Assembly: GCF_016919245.1 (NCBI RefSeq)
Contig: NZ_JAFEJA010000001.1
Span: 4,330,001 to 4,394,000, forward strand
Direction: 5' to 3'
Length of the DNA: 64,000 bases
Source of the DNA: Streptomyces zhihengii
Lineage (GTDB): Bacteria > Actinomycetota > Actinomycetes > Streptomycetales > Streptomycetaceae
A model generated the notes under the pieces. It saw only the letters and a list, made by a program, of their open reading frames with translations, did not search any database and was not told where the DNA came from. The position numbers and the translations under genes were made by a program. Below, one piece after another: positions 34,490 through 43,430 of the stretch. Each line of letters starts with the position of its first letter. Position 1 is the first letter of the stretch.

Positions 34490-35902
34490 TCAGGACGGGT
34501 AGGGCAGCAGCGTGCCGTTCACGGTCTCCCAGGCGGTGCGCAGCTCCGCCAGCCGGGCCGGTTCCGCCGTGGCCCGGTCGGCCTGCTCGCGGACGTCCTC
34601 GGAGAGCCGGAAGAGCTGGTCGCGGCCGGTCTTGCCGCGGTAGTACTTCCAGTCGCCGCGCCGCAGCGCGCGCTCGCCGCGCACCCGCCAGAACAGATCC
34701 CGCTCGGGCACGTCGGCGCCGCGCAGCAGATGGCCCGCGAGCGAGGTGCCGTCCAGCGGGTACGCCGGGTGGGGGCGGGCGCCGCCGATCTCCAGCAGGG
34801 TCGCCGTCCAGTCCGGTGTGTACACCGGCAGGTCGCTGACCTGGTGTCCCTCGATGCGGGCCGGCCAGCGCAGGATCGACGGGACCCGGATGCCGCCCTC
34901 CTGGAGCGAGGACTTGTTGCCCGACAGCGGCCAGTTGTAGGAGAAGCGCTCGCCGCCGTTGTCGCTGGCGAAGAAGACGAGGGTGTCCTTCTCCTGCCCG
35001 GACCGCCGGAGGGCGTCCAGCACCCGGCCTACGGAGCGGTCGAGGTCCTCGACCATCTCCCGGTACTTGTCGAGCGAGCCGCCGTCGTTGTGGAAGAGCG
35101 CCCGCCCGTCTCCCGCCTTGATCCGCGCGGTGACGGCGGCGCTCTCCTCGGTGTCGCCGTCGGCGATCCAGGGCCAGTGCGGGGTGGTGAAGTTGAGGTT
35201 GAGCAGCCACGGCTTCCCGTGGTCGCGTCCGACGTACTCGCTCGCCCGCTCGGTCAGGATGCGGGTGTAGTAGCGCAGGTCCTGGTACTCGGCGTCGCCC
35301 TCGTAGAGGTCGTATTCGCCGCCGAGCCCCAGTTTGGAGTAGTACTCCAGGGCGCCGCCGAAGTTGCCGAAGAACTCGTCCCAGCCGGAGCGGGTGGGGC
35401 TGTAGTCGGGCAGGTAGCCGGCGTGCCACTTGCCGATCAGCGCGGTGGCGTAGCCGGCGTCGCGCAGCAGCGAGGCGAGCGTGGGGTGGGTGGGCTCCAG
35501 GCCCGCCGTGCGGTCGGCGATCGGTTCGGCGAGCCCGCCCTTCGTGCGGCCGGGGAAGCGGCCGGTGTAGAGGCTGAAGCGGGTGGGGGAGCAGGTCGCG
35601 GATCCCGCGTAGGCGTCGGTGAAGCGCACGCCCTGCCGGGCGAGCCGGTCCAGGTGGGGGGTGCGTATGTGGGTCGATCCGTACGAGGACAGGTCGGCCC
35701 AGCCGAGGTCGTCGCCGAGGATGAACAGGATGTTGGGGCGCCGGGAGTGCCGGCCGAGGGAGCGCGAGGCACGGAAGGGGCGTTCCCCGGGTCCGGACGC
35801 GGCGGCGTCGGTCGCGGGGAGTCCGACGGCTGCCGCGGCGGCGCCGGCGACGGTGGCGCCGGCGAAGGCACGCCGGGACAGGGAGGGCTCGTACGCGTTC
35901 AC
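34490..35902 (-). CDS. Tat-exported arylsulfatase-family protein
   Basis: This is a 470-residue protein. The GTG at 35902 follows CTGGAG. Residues 1-40 are a twin-arginine signal (SLSRRAFAGATVAGAAAAA). Type I sulfatase motifs follow: the metal-binding ILGDDLGWADL, the CSPTRFSLYTGR site whose Cys becomes formylglycine, KWHAGYLP, and DNGG. The last also contributes to the active site. Activity needs a formylglycine-generating enzyme encoded elsewhere. The Tat signal means export after folding, which fits cytoplasmic modification. The substrate is unknown. It is divergent from purF. Confidence 0.92.
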   Translation of the reverse strand: MNAYEPSLSRRAFAGATVAGAAAAAVGLPATDAAASGPGERPFRASRSLGRHSRRPNILFILGDDLGWADLSSYGSTHIRTPHLDRLARQGVRFTDAYAGSATCSPTRFSLYTGRFPGRTKGGLAEPIADRTAGLEPTHPTLASLLRDAGYATALIGKWHAGYLPDYSPTRSGWDEFFGNFGGALEYYSKLGLGGEYDLYEGDAEYQDLRYYTRILTERASEYVGRDHGKPWLLNLNFTTPHWPWIADGDTEESAAVTARIKAGDGRALFHNDGGSLDKYREMVEDLDRSVGRVLDALRRSGQEKDTLVFFASDNGGERFSYNWPLSGNKSSLQEGGIRVPSILRWPARIEGHQVSDLPVYTPDWTATLLEIGGARPHPAYPLDGTSLAGHLLRGADVPERDLFWRVRGERALRRGDWKYYRGKTGRDQLFRLSEDVREQADRATAEPARLAELRTAWETVNGTLLPYPS

Positions 35903-36104
35903 AGGTGTCTCCAGACACAGGGGTGCAGACCTTCCCGGAACGGGCACGGAGGCGCACGCGGGAGGGCGGGGGAGGAGAGCGGGCGGGGCCCGGGATCAGG
36001 GGTGCGGACCCGCGCGGACGGCGGGCCGGAGTGTGAACTAGCGCACGCAGCGACAGATGGCGCTCGCGACACGGACCAGGTCGACGTGGCGGCGCTCCAC
36101 GAGT

Positions 36105-36120
36105 GTGACCGTCCGGTCAC
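36105..36120. promoter_or_regulatory. Perfect palindrome, candidate operator
   Basis: GTGACCG-TC-CGGTCAC has 7-bp perfect arms. It lies 240 nt upstream of purF and 203 nt upstream of the sulfatase start. It looks like a TetR- or GntR-type operator but the protein is unknown. Confidence 0.4.
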
Positions 36121-36347
36121 CGGGAAGCTGCATGACCCGGGAGCCTGGCCGAGCCCGACCAGGCGTGTCAACGATCGTCCCGGCATGCGGACGCCGAAAT
36201 GGACACCCGGACGATCTTGGGGAGCCTGCCGGGAGGGCCTCGGGGAGCGTGGGAACGCGCGGTTCCGGGTGGGGTCCCGGTGGTCCTCAAAGGTCCCGGA
36301 GAGGAGTTCCCGGGCATCCCCAATTCGGACCAGTGGTCGATCTCGCC

Positions 36348-36353
36348 TACACT
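36348..36353 (+). promoter_or_regulatory. -10 box of purF (leaderless)
   Basis: TACACT ends 7 nt before the GTG; TTCGGA at 36324-36329, 18 nt upstream, is a weak -35. Confidence 0.55.
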
Positions 36354-36360
36354 CGGTGCC

Positions 36361-37887
36361 GTGCCACGTGGTGACGGACGACTCAACCACGACCTGCTCC
36401 CCGGTGAGAAGGGCCCCCAGGACGCTTGCGGCGTCTTCGGTGTCTGGGCTCCGGGTGAAGAGGTCGCGAAGCTCACTTACTTCGGGCTCTACGCCCTCCA
36501 ACATCGAGGCCAGGAATCCGCGGGTATCGCGGTCAGCAACGGCTCTCAGATCCTCGTCTTCAAGGACATGGGGCTCGTGTCCCAGGTGTTCGACGAGACC
36601 TCCCTCGGCTCCCTGAGCGGTCATATCGCGGTCGGTCACGCCCGCTACTCGACCACCGGTGCCTCCGTCTGGGAGAACGCGCAGCCGACCTTCCGGGCCA
36701 CGGCCCACGGCTCGATCGCGCTCGGCCACAACGGGAACCTGGTCAACACGGCCCAGCTCGCCGAGATGGTCGCGAAGCTCCCCAAGGAGAACGGCCGGGC
36801 GACCCAGGTCGCGGCGACCAACGACACCGATCTGGTCACCGCGCTGCTGGCCGGCCAGGTCGACGACGACGGCAAGCCGCTGACCGTCGAGGAGGCCGCC
36901 GCCAAGATCCTCCCCGAGGTCCGGGGCGCGTTCTCGCTGGTCTTCATGGACGAGGGCACCCTCTACGCGGCCCGCGACCCGCAGGGCATCCGCCCGCTGG
37001 TCCTCGGCCGCCTGGAGCGCGGCTGGGTCGTCGCCTCCGAGTCGGCGGCGCTCGACATCTGCGGCGCGAGCTTCGTGCGGGAGGTCGAGCCGGGCGAGAT
37101 GATCGCCATCGACGAGAACGGCATCCGCACCTCTCGATTCGCAGAAGCGAAGCCCAAGGGCTGTGTCTTCGAGTACGTCTACCTGGCCCGTCCCGACACG
37201 GACATCGCCGGTCGGAACGTGTACCTCTCGCGGGTCGAAATGGGCCGGAAACTCGCCAAGGAAGCGCCCGTCGAGGCGGATCTGGTCATAGCGACGCCGG
37301 AGTCCGGCACGCCCGCCGCCATCGGCTACGCCGAGGCGAGCGGTATCCCGTACGGCTCCGGCCTGGTGAAGAACGCCTACGTGGGCCGCACCTTCATCCA
37401 GCCCTCGCAGACCATCCGCCAGCTCGGCATCCGGCTGAAGCTGAACCCGCTGAAGGAAGTCATCCGCGGCAAGCGGCTCGTCGTCGTCGACGACTCGATC
37501 GTCCGCGGGAACACCCAGCGCGCGCTGGTCAAGATGCTCCGCGAGGCGGGCGCAGCCGAGGTCCACATCCGGATCTCCTCGCCGCCGGTGAAGTGGCCGT
37601 GCTTCTTCGGCATCGACTTCGCCACCCGCGCCGAGCTCATCGCCAACGGCATGACGATCGACGAGATCGGCACCTCGCTCGGGGCCGACTCGCTGTCCTA
37701 CATCTCCATCGACGGCATGATCGAGGCGACCACCATCGCCAAGCCGAACCTGTGCCGCGCCTGCTTCGACGGCGAGTACCCGATGGAGCTGCCCGATCCC
37801 GAGCTGCTCGGCAAGCAGCTCCTGGAGACCGAGCTGGCCGCCGGGCCCGCCGCGACGGCGGCCGCCGACGCCCTCCGTCGTCCGTAA
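36361..37887 (+). CDS. purF: Amidophosphoribosyltransferase
   Basis: PurF makes phosphoribosylamine from PRPP and glutamine, the first committed purine step. The protein has 508 residues. Cys23 in DACGVFGVWAP is the glutaminase nucleophile, exposed after removal of a short propeptide. The PRPP loop is LVVVDDSIVRGNT. Cys residues in KWPCFFGIDF and NLCRACFDGEYP match the ligands of the Fe-S cluster of the Bacillus-type enzyme. The GTG start is chosen because the frame upstream is not conserved and a -10 box lies 7 nt before it. purM follows after 34 bases. Confidence 0.97.
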   Translation: MPRGDGRLNHDLLPGEKGPQDACGVFGVWAPGEEVAKLTYFGLYALQHRGQESAGIAVSNGSQILVFKDMGLVSQVFDETSLGSLSGHIAVGHARYSTTGASVWENAQPTFRATAHGSIALGHNGNLVNTAQLAEMVAKLPKENGRATQVAATNDTDLVTALLAGQVDDDGKPLTVEEAAAKILPEVRGAFSLVFMDEGTLYAARDPQGIRPLVLGRLERGWVVASESAALDICGASFVREVEPGEMIAIDENGIRTSRFAEAKPKGCVFEYVYLARPDTDIAGRNVYLSRVEMGRKLAKEAPVEADLVIATPESGTPAAIGYAEASGIPYGSGLVKNAYVGRTFIQPSQTIRQLGIRLKLNPLKEVIRGKRLVVVDDSIVRGNTQRALVKMLREAGAAEVHIRISSPPVKWPCFFGIDFATRAELIANGMTIDEIGTSLGADSLSYISIDGMIEATTIAKPNLCRACFDGEYPMELPDPELLGKQLLETELAAGPAATAAADALRRP

Positions 37888-37921
37888 GACCGCGCAGTAC
37901 GACACGAAAGCTCATAAAGCC

Positions 37922-39007
37922 ATGTCCCAGGCACATCCTGCCGACGGCGGCGCCAGCTACGCAGGTGCGGGCGTCGACATCGAAGCGGGCGACCGCGCCG
38001 TCGAGCTGATGAAGGAGTGGGTGAAGAAGACGCAGCGCCCCGAGGTCGCCGGTCTCGGCGGTCTCGGCGGATTCGCCGGCCTCTTCGACGCCTCCGCCCT
38101 CAAGCGCTACGAGCGTCCGCTGCTCGCCTCGGCCACCGACGGCGTCGGTACCAAGGTCGACATCGCCCGTCAGATGGGTGTCTACGACACGATCGGCCAC
38201 GACCTGGTCGCCATGGTCATGGACGACATCGTCGTGTGCGGTGCCGAGCCCCTGTTCATGACCGACTACATCTGCGTCGGCAAGGTGCACCCCGAGCGGG
38301 TCGCCGGGATCGTCAAGGGCATCGCCGAGGGCTGCGTGCTCGCCGGCACGGCCCTGGTCGGCGGCGAGACCGCCGAGCACCCCGGCCTGCTCGGCCCCGA
38401 CGACTTCGACGTCGCCGGCGCCGGCACGGGCGTGGTCGAGGCGGACCGGCTGCTGGGCCCCGACCGGATCCGTGAGGGCGACGTGGTCATCGCCATGGCG
38501 TCCTCCGGGCTTCACTCGAACGGGTACTCGCTCGTCCGGCACGTGCTCTTCGACCGCGCGGGCATGTCGCTCGACGCGCATGTGGAGGAGCTCGGCAGGA
38601 CCCTCGGCGAGGAGCTGCTGGAGCCGACCAGGATCTACTCGCTGGACTGCCTGGCGGTCACCCGGACGACCGAGGTGCACGCCTTCAGCCACATCACCGG
38701 CGGCGGCCTCGCGGCCAACCTGGCCCGGGTGATCCCGGACGGCCTGCACGCCACGGTGGACCGCGGCACCTGGACGCCGGGCGCCGTGTTCGACCTCGTC
38801 GGCACCGCCGGCGCCGTCGAGCGGCTGGAGCTGGAGAAGACCCTGAACATGGGCGTGGGCATGATGGCCGTCGTCCCGGAGACCTCCGTGGACGTGGCGC
38901 TGACCACCCTCGCCGACCGCGGCGTGGACGCCTGGGTCGCCGGCCGGATCGTCGCCCGCGGCGACCACGCCGGCGGCGCGGAACTCACCGGCGGATACGC
39001 GCGCTAG
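37922..39007 (+). CDS. purM: AIR synthetase (phosphoribosylformylglycinamidine cyclo-ligase)
   Basis: PurM closes the imidazole ring of FGAM to AIR using ATP. The 361-residue protein has the family motifs YAGAGVDIEAGDRAVE, ASATDGVGTKVDIA, DDIVVCGAEPLFMTDYI, LVGGETAEHPG, SSGLHSNGYSLVR and HITGGGLAANLAR. It lies 34 bases downstream of purF on the same strand with no terminator between, so they form one operon. Confidence 0.97.
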   Translation: MSQAHPADGGASYAGAGVDIEAGDRAVELMKEWVKKTQRPEVAGLGGLGGFAGLFDASALKRYERPLLASATDGVGTKVDIARQMGVYDTIGHDLVAMVMDDIVVCGAEPLFMTDYICVGKVHPERVAGIVKGIAEGCVLAGTALVGGETAEHPGLLGPDDFDVAGAGTGVVEADRLLGPDRIREGDVVIAMASSGLHSNGYSLVRHVLFDRAGMSLDAHVEELGRTLGEELLEPTRIYSLDCLAVTRTTEVHAFSHITGGGLAANLARVIPDGLHATVDRGTWTPGAVFDLVGTAGAVERLELEKTLNMGVGMMAVVPETSVDVALTTLADRGVDAWVAGRIVARGDHAGGAELTGGYAR

Positions 39008-39136
39008 CCGAGGGGCGCCCGGATCGCGGAGCCGGATCCGGGCACACCGATGAGGCGGCTGCCTCCGGGCAGCCGCCGGTCGGACCCGCGGCACCGGTCC
39101 GTACGACGCCACGACACCCGACGCGGAGCACACAGA

Positions 39137-39165
39137 ACCCGGTCCGGGGCAAGCCCGGACCGGGT
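39137..39165. terminator. Bidirectional terminator, purM and DUF3073 gene
   Basis: A perfect 12-bp stem (ACCCGGTCCGGG and its complement) and a GCAAG loop lie between the convergent stops. Confidence 0.8.
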
Positions 39166-39179
39166 CGGTGAGTCAAGCG

Positions 39180-39443
39180 TCAAGCGCCGCGGCGCTGAGA
39201 CGAGGAACCGGACTCGTCGTCCTCGTCCTCGTCGTCGTTGTACATGTCCGCGTACCGCGCGTACGGGTCGTCTTCCTCGTCGTCGTCCTCGAACGGCTCG
39301 CCGTTGGGCGGCTGGTTCGAGATCGGACTCGGAGTAGAAGCGCCCAGCTCGTTGGCCAGACGCGACAGGTCAGTCCCGCCGCTGTTGTACTTCAGCTGGC
39401 GGGCGACCTTTGTCTGCTTGGCCTTGGCCCGGCCGCGCCCCAT
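39180..39443 (-). CDS. DUF3073 family small protein
   Basis: This is an 87-residue protein. The ATG at 39443 follows GAGGGGG. The first half is basic and conserved in Actinobacteria (GRGRAKAKQTKVARQLKY, then DLSRLANELG). The second half is a long Asp/Glu stretch (EDDDEEDDPYARYADMYNDD). The split charge suggests a nucleic-acid or ribosome-binding role, but no function is known. It lies downstream of purM in the opposite direction, a conserved place in Streptomyces. Confidence 0.9.
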   Translation of the reverse strand: MGRGRAKAKQTKVARQLKYNSGGTDLSRLANELGASTPSPISNQPPNGEPFEDDDEEDDPYARYADMYNDDEDEDDESGSSSQRRGA

Positions 39444-39722
39444 GGCTCGACCCCCTCGGTGACGGGGCTCGACGGCCCCAGAGTCTTGACACGCGTTCAT
39501 GATGCGGAACGGGCTCTCCTCGAAGAGCTCGGTCCGTAGGTTTCAACGGTACCTGCTTCCGCGGCCATACGGTACGCCGCCCGCATGAGGTGCCACTTCA
39601 CAGGACCCTCGAGGCGCGTTGTCCTCGCTGGTCAACTGCGATTTTAACCTCTTCTTCGGGCACGACCCGCCGACCGGGGTGAGTCTTGTCTCCCCGGCCG
39701 GCGGTCGGACGTGTCCGCGAGG

Positions 39723-40814
39723 TCAGCGCCGGCGGGCCTCCGCCATGCGCTGCTCGGCGATCCGGTCGGCCGCGGCGGCCGGCGGAATCCCGTCTTCCTT
39801 CGCACGTGCGAATATTGCCAGCGTGGTGTCGAAGATCTTCGCGGCCTTCGTCTTGCAGCGGTCGAAGTCGAAGCCGTGGAGCTCGTCGGCGACCTGGATG
39901 ACCCCGCCGGCGTTGACGACGTAGTCGGGCGCGTAGAGGATCCCGCGGTCCGCGAGGTCCTTCTCCACACCGGGGTGGGCGAGCTGGTTGTTCGCCGCGC
40001 CGCAGACCACGCGGGCGGTGAGCACCGGGACGGTGTCGTCGTCGAGCGCGCCGCCGAGCGCGCAGGGCGCGTAGACGTCCAGGCCCTCGGTGCGGATCAG
40101 GGCGTCGGTGTCGGCGACCGCGGTGACCTGCGGGTGCTTGTCGGTGATCCGGCGGACCGAGTCCTCGCGCACATCGGTGATCACGACCTCGGCGCCGTCC
40201 TCCAGCAGGTGCTCGACCAGGTAGTGGCCCACCTTGCCGACGCCGACGACGCCGACCTTGCGGCCGCGCAGCGTCGGGTCGCCCCACAGGTGCTGGGCCG
40301 AGGCGCGCATGCCCTGGAAGACGCCGTACGCGGTGAGGACGGAGGAGTCGCCCGCGCCGCCGTTGGCGGGGGAGCGGCCGGTGACCCAGCGGCTCTCGCG
40401 TGCCACGACGTCCATGTCGGCGACGTAGGTGCCGACGTCGCAGGCGGTGACGTAGCGGCCGCCGAGGGACTCCACGAAGCGCCCGTAGGCGCGCAGCAGC
40501 TCGTCGGTCTTGATCAGCTCGGGGTCGCCGATGATCACGGCCTTGCCGCCGCCGTGGTCCAGGCCGGCCATGGCGTTCTTGTACGACATGCCCCGGGCGA
40601 GGTTCAGCGCGTCGGCGACGGCTTCCTCCTCGGAGGCGTACGGGTAGAAGCGGGTGCCGCCGAGGGCCGGGCCCAGGGCGGTGGAGTGGATGGCGATGAC
40701 GGCCTTCAGGCCGGTGGCGCGGTCCTGGCACAGCACGACTTGCTCGTGTCCCCCCTGCTCCGATCGGAACAGGGTGTTCAGTACGTCGACACGGGCGCCG
40801 GTCACATCGGTCAC
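39723..40814 (-). CDS. vdh: Valine (branched-chain amino acid) dehydrogenase
   Basis: This is a 363-residue NAD-dependent enzyme of the Glu/Leu/Phe/Val dehydrogenase family. The GTG at 40814 (VTDVTG) matches the known Streptomyces Vdh start and follows GGGAG. Motifs are [33 protein letters not shown] with the catalytic Lys, [13 protein letters not shown], the NAD-binding [14 protein letters not shown], and [11 protein letters not shown]. It deaminates valine, leucine and isoleucine. That supplies precursors for fatty acids and polyketides, and it is known to respond to nitrogen supply in Streptomyces. Confidence 0.95.
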   Translation of the reverse strand: MTDVTGARVDVLNTLFRSEQGGHEQVVLCQDRATGLKAVIAIHSTALGPALGGTRFYPYASEEEAVADALNLARGMSYKNAMAGLDHGGGKAVIIGDPELIKTDELLRAYGRFVESLGGRYVTACDVGTYVADMDVVARESRWVTGRSPANGGAGDSSVLTAYGVFQGMRASAQHLWGDPTLRGRKVGVVGVGKVGHYLVEHLLEDGAEVVITDVREDSVRRITDKHPQVTAVADTDALIRTEGLDVYAPCALGGALDDDTVPVLTARVVCGAANNQLAHPGVEKDLADRGILYAPDYVVNAGGVIQVADELHGFDFDRCKTKAAKIFDTTLAIFARAKEDGIPPAAAADRIAEQRMAEARRR

Positions 40815-40895
40815 GGTGGTGACTCCCAAGTACGAGACGGCGGAAAGGAGCCTTCCTGCGGGTGGGGAAGGTCCGGTTGGGCAGAAGGGTAAGGC

Positions 40896-40909
40896 CTACG
40901 CGTGCGTAG
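40896..40909. promoter_or_regulatory. Inverted repeat between vdh and the 40971 gene
   Basis: CTACGC-GT-GCGTAG has perfect 6-bp arms and lies between two divergent starts. It shares the CTAC...GTAG ends with the element upstream of purS, though with a different centre. Confidence 0.4.
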
Positions 40910-40970
40910 ATCAGGATCCGTGCCCGGGATCACCCACTCGCGGGAGTACCGGCGTGGAAGGATTCGCGGC

Positions 40971-41801
40971 ATGCCAGCGCTGTCCTCGGTCCTTGTCCCG
41001 TACGCGGCCTATCTGCGGATCTACGAGCCGCTGGCGGCCTTCCCCGAGCCGGAGCGCGGCCACTGGGCGCGCTACGCCCGGGCCGGGCGGGCGCCCACCG
41101 CGCAGGACGAACTGCGCCGCTCGCTGGCGGACTTGCTGCCCACGCCGCCGGTCGCCGTGCCCGTCCACGAAAGCGCGGACGCCTTCGTCGCCGAGGTCGA
41201 CGGGGTGGTCTGCGTCTGCCCCTGGCGGACCCGGCTGCGGGGCTGGCTGGCGCTGGAGGAACTGCCGGGGCGGCTGCCGGCGCCGCTCCTGGACGTGGTG
41301 CTGCCGCCGGTGGTGCGGGGGCAGGCCGCGGCGGACTTCGAGCAGTGGCGGGAGCGCAACCCGGACGCCCGCCCGTGGATCAGGACCTCGGTGTGGGGCG
41401 TGCCGGTCGGCTGGTTCGTCCTCTTCACGGACGAGGAGCGGGCCTACGAGGAGGCGGTGCCCGCGCTGCGGTACCGCACGCCCATGGTCGAGGCGCGGCG
41501 CCGGCTGGCGCGGGCGCTGCGCACGCTGCGGGAGACCATCGACGAGGGGCCGCTGACCGAGAGCCTGGTGGACGTGGGCCGGTGGCTGGAGGAGTTCCAC
41601 CCGCGGTCGCTGGTCGAGCTGGACTACGGCGGGCTCGTCCACGCGCTGCCGGGCGACCAGCTCGCGGGGGACCGGTCGGCCGCGGACGCGGCGGAGGGGC
41701 TCGCGGCGCTGCGGGCCGGGGACGGCGACGCGGCGGTGGCGGCGTACGGACGGCTGATGGAGCGTTGGCGGGCCGTGAGGGACCGTCAGTTCGCCAACTG
41801 A
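40971..41801 (+). CDS. Conserved hypothetical protein upstream of bldC
   Basis: This is a 276-residue protein. The ATG follows AAGGA; an upstream extension has none. There is no signal peptide or membrane segment. The sequence is rich in Trp, Arg and Pro: VPYAAYLRIYEPLAAFPEPERGHW near the start, VPVGWFVLFTDEER in the middle, DYGGLVHALPGDQL near the end. This pattern is conserved at this position beside bldC in Streptomyces, but no function is known to me. A possible operator lies upstream. Confidence 0.85.
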   Translation: MPALSSVLVPYAAYLRIYEPLAAFPEPERGHWARYARAGRAPTAQDELRRSLADLLPTPPVAVPVHESADAFVAEVDGVVCVCPWRTRLRGWLALEELPGRLPAPLLDVVLPPVVRGQAAADFEQWRERNPDARPWIRTSVWGVPVGWFVLFTDEERAYEEAVPALRYRTPMVEARRRLARALRTLRETIDEGPLTESLVDVGRWLEEFHPRSLVELDYGGLVHALPGDQLAGDRSAADAAEGLAALRAGDGDAAVAAYGRLMERWRAVRDRQFAN

Positions 41802-42003
41802 CGGGGGCGCTGGGAGCGCTCTTCGCCGCAGAGGGGACGTAGGTCCCGATCCGGGCGATTGCCCCAAGCGTGATGGACGGCACTTACCGCGCCCTTGCGC
41901 CCATCACCTACCCTCGTGTCAAAATAGGACAAGGAGTCCGGGGAGGGTTCCTTCCGCCTGCTTATGGGCGGATTGCTCTGCATTGCACGCTATGGGGGGT
42001 CTG

Positions 42004-42048
42004 GTGACTCCTGATCGCTCTGTGACTGATCGTTACTGTGACGTGACT
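42004..42048. promoter_or_regulatory. Direct repeats GTGAC(T) upstream of bldC
   Basis: Copies start at 42004, 42022, 42038 and 42043; the first two continue as GTGACTCCTGATCG and GTGACTGATCG. Regularly spaced direct repeats suit a cooperatively binding regulator. They end 231 nt before the bldC start. Confidence 0.35.
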
Positions 42049-42240
42049 GTCCGTTATGGCATGGTCCATCGGGCTTCGGCCGCTGATGGACACCTCAGAG
42101 GGCAATTCCATCGGTTTGGCCGACGTGGCTGGACAGATGGTGTAGTTGTAGTGCCGAGGACAAGCCGTTCGTCCTATAACCGACTCGGCCCGCGTCCGCC
42201 ATTTCGGGCAACGCGGGTCAAGGTGCAGAATTTAGAGGAA

Positions 42241-42262
42241 AGAACCGAGATGGTTCGGTTCT
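42241..42262 (+). promoter_or_regulatory. 5' leader hairpin of bldC
   Basis: AGAACCGA and TCGGTTCT pair over 8 bp with a 6-base loop. The stem ends 3 nt before the GAGGAGG ribosome site, so it may influence translation. Confidence 0.45.
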
Positions 42263-42278
42263 CCCGAGGAGGCCGCTC

Positions 42279-42485
42279 ATGACCGCTCGCACCCCTGATG
42301 CCGAGCCGCTGCTGACCCCGGCTGAGGTTGCCACGATGTTCCGCGTGGACCCGAAGACGGTCACCCGCTGGGCTAAGGCGGGCAAGCTCACGTCCATCCG
42401 CACGCTCGGAGGACACCGCCGCTACCGCGAGGCAGAGGTCCGCGCACTGCTTGCGGGTATTCCGCAGCAGCGCAGCGAGGCCTGA
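42279..42485 (+). CDS. bldC: Developmental regulator BldC
   Basis: This is the 68-residue MerR-like DNA-binding protein BldC, recognised over its whole length (LLTPAEVATMFRVDPKTVTRWAKAGKL, TLGGHRRYREAEVRALL). It has only the winged helix domain and no effector or dimer domain. BldC binds direct repeats cooperatively and delays entry into sporulation in Streptomyces. The ATG follows GAGGAGG. A long leader region and a T-rich terminator flank the gene. Confidence 0.97.
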   Translation: MTARTPDAEPLLTPAEVATMFRVDPKTVTRWAKAGKLTSIRTLGGHRRYREAEVRALLAGIPQQRSEA

Positions 42486-42861
42486 ACACCCCGTATTGCC
42501 GGGCATGTCCGGGGCCCCCACCCTGGATCCGCCCACTTCTAGCTTCACCTGACGTGCGCCTGCCCCAACAGGCTTCCGTCGTCGATCGCGCTGGACTCCG
42601 CCGGGTCCAGCGCGATTTTTTCTTTCCCGGACCGGGCCGGACGGCCCTTCGGCCGGCCCGCGGGGACCGCCCGGTCTGACATCGGTGTCGGGGCGGGATG
42701 CCCCTGGAGGCCAGTGCAATGGCACATATTAAATGGGGGCATTGTAGGGAGGGGTTAAGTTCCCGATGTACGAGAACCAGTTCGGTGACACCCGTCACAG
42801 TACGCGCCTCTTGCCAAAATCCAGCCTGCCACTGAACAAGCCGCGCCGCGCCGGGCATTGG
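42486..42861. other. Region between bldC and the DUF6274 gene
   Basis: The 376 bases hold the bldC terminator at 42585-42621. A locally AT-rich spot lies around 42720-42745 (CACATATTAAATGG), flanked by CAATG and CATTG. A GTGAC-ACCC-GTCAC dyad is near 42784. A plus-strand frame that starts at 42766 overlaps the next gene and a tRNA and is not credible. Confidence 0.5.
42585..42621 (+). terminator. bldC terminator with T tract
   Basis: A 12-bp stem (ATCGCGCTGGAC and its complement) with an 8-base loop is followed directly by six T residues. This full factor-independent form is rare in this window. Confidence 0.88.
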
Positions 42862-43068
42862 TCACTCTTCGGGGGGACGTTGGTCCCTCTCCTCCGACGG
42901 CCTGCGGGGCGTCCGCGACGCCCGCGGGGGCTCGGGGCGCTCCATCGCGAGGCGCAGGAGGCGATGGCAGACGGGGCAGGTCCTCGTGATGTGGCGGTAG
43001 CCCGTCGCGGCCGCCAGATGGGCGCGCAGCAGCGCGCGGGTCTCGTGCCGTCCCGCCGTGTCCGTCAT
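42862..43068 (-). CDS. DUF6274-like small zinc-ribbon protein
   Basis: This is a 68-residue protein. The ATG at 43068 is spaced well from GGAGG; a GTG three codons upstream is too close. The conserved core ETRALLRAHLAAATGYRHITRTCPVCHRLLRLAME contains a CPVC pair with a nearby His, which could bind a metal or form a disulfide. The C-terminus is Arg/Pro-rich. Such proteins occur beside bldC in Streptomyces and are annotated as DUF6274; the function is unknown. Confidence 0.8.
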   Translation of the reverse strand: MTDTAGRHETRALLRAHLAAATGYRHITRTCPVCHRLLRLAMERPEPPRASRTPRRPSEERDQRPPEE

Positions 43069-43205
43069 GCACGTCACCTCCGTGGTGTGTGCGGGCGCGC
43101 GGGAGGCTCCGCACGCCCCCGGGAGGGCCCGGGAAGACCGGGGTACCCGCGGGGGCGGGCCGCGTCAAGACGTCCCGCACGGGGGCGCGTACGGCCGCGG
43201 ACACG

Positions 43206-43240
43206 ACGAAGGCCCGCATCGATACGATGCGGGCCTTCGT
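43206..43240. terminator. tRNA-Asp terminator
   Basis: A perfect 15-bp stem (ACGAAGGCCCGCATC and its complement) and a 5-base loop lie 10 nt from the tRNA 3' end. Confidence 0.8.
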
Positions 43241-43249
43241 GTACTGGCG

Positions 43250-43324
43250 CGGTCCTGACGGGATTTGAACCCGCGGCCTCCACCTTGACAGGGTGGCGAG
43301 CACTCCAAACTGCTCCACAGGACC
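43250..43324 (-). tRNA. tRNA-Asp (anticodon GTC)
   Basis: The minus strand begins GGTCCTGTGGAGCAGTTTGG. The anticodon loop is CTGTCAA, the T loop GTTCAAATC, and the acceptor stem is fully paired. It is identical to the copy at 49966. Confidence 0.95.
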
Positions 43325-43430
43325 AGGTTTTGCGGCCTCTTCCGGCGACTTCCGTCGCTTTCCCCGGCTGCGAGAGAGACTGTACAGGAGACCGCTGGTC
43401 TGGTCGAACTCACCCAGGGCTACCGCCCGG

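Larger units (their letters stand above)
35903..36360. other. Divergent region between sulfatase and purF
   Basis: The 458 bases contain a perfect 16-base palindrome at 36105-36120 and the purF promoter at its end. Reading frames across it lack Streptomyces codon bias. No gene is supported. Confidence 0.6.
41802..42278. other. Long upstream region of bldC
   Basis: The 477 bases are less GC-rich than their surroundings and contain no gene. They hold four GTGAC direct repeats at 42004, 42022, 42038 and 42043. There is also a hairpin just before the bldC ribosome site. The region probably holds the bldC promoter and regulator sites. Confidence 0.6.

Noticed and set aside
37888..37921. Terminator between purF and purM
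   Set aside because: The 34-base gap has no inverted repeat, so the two genes are treated as one operon.
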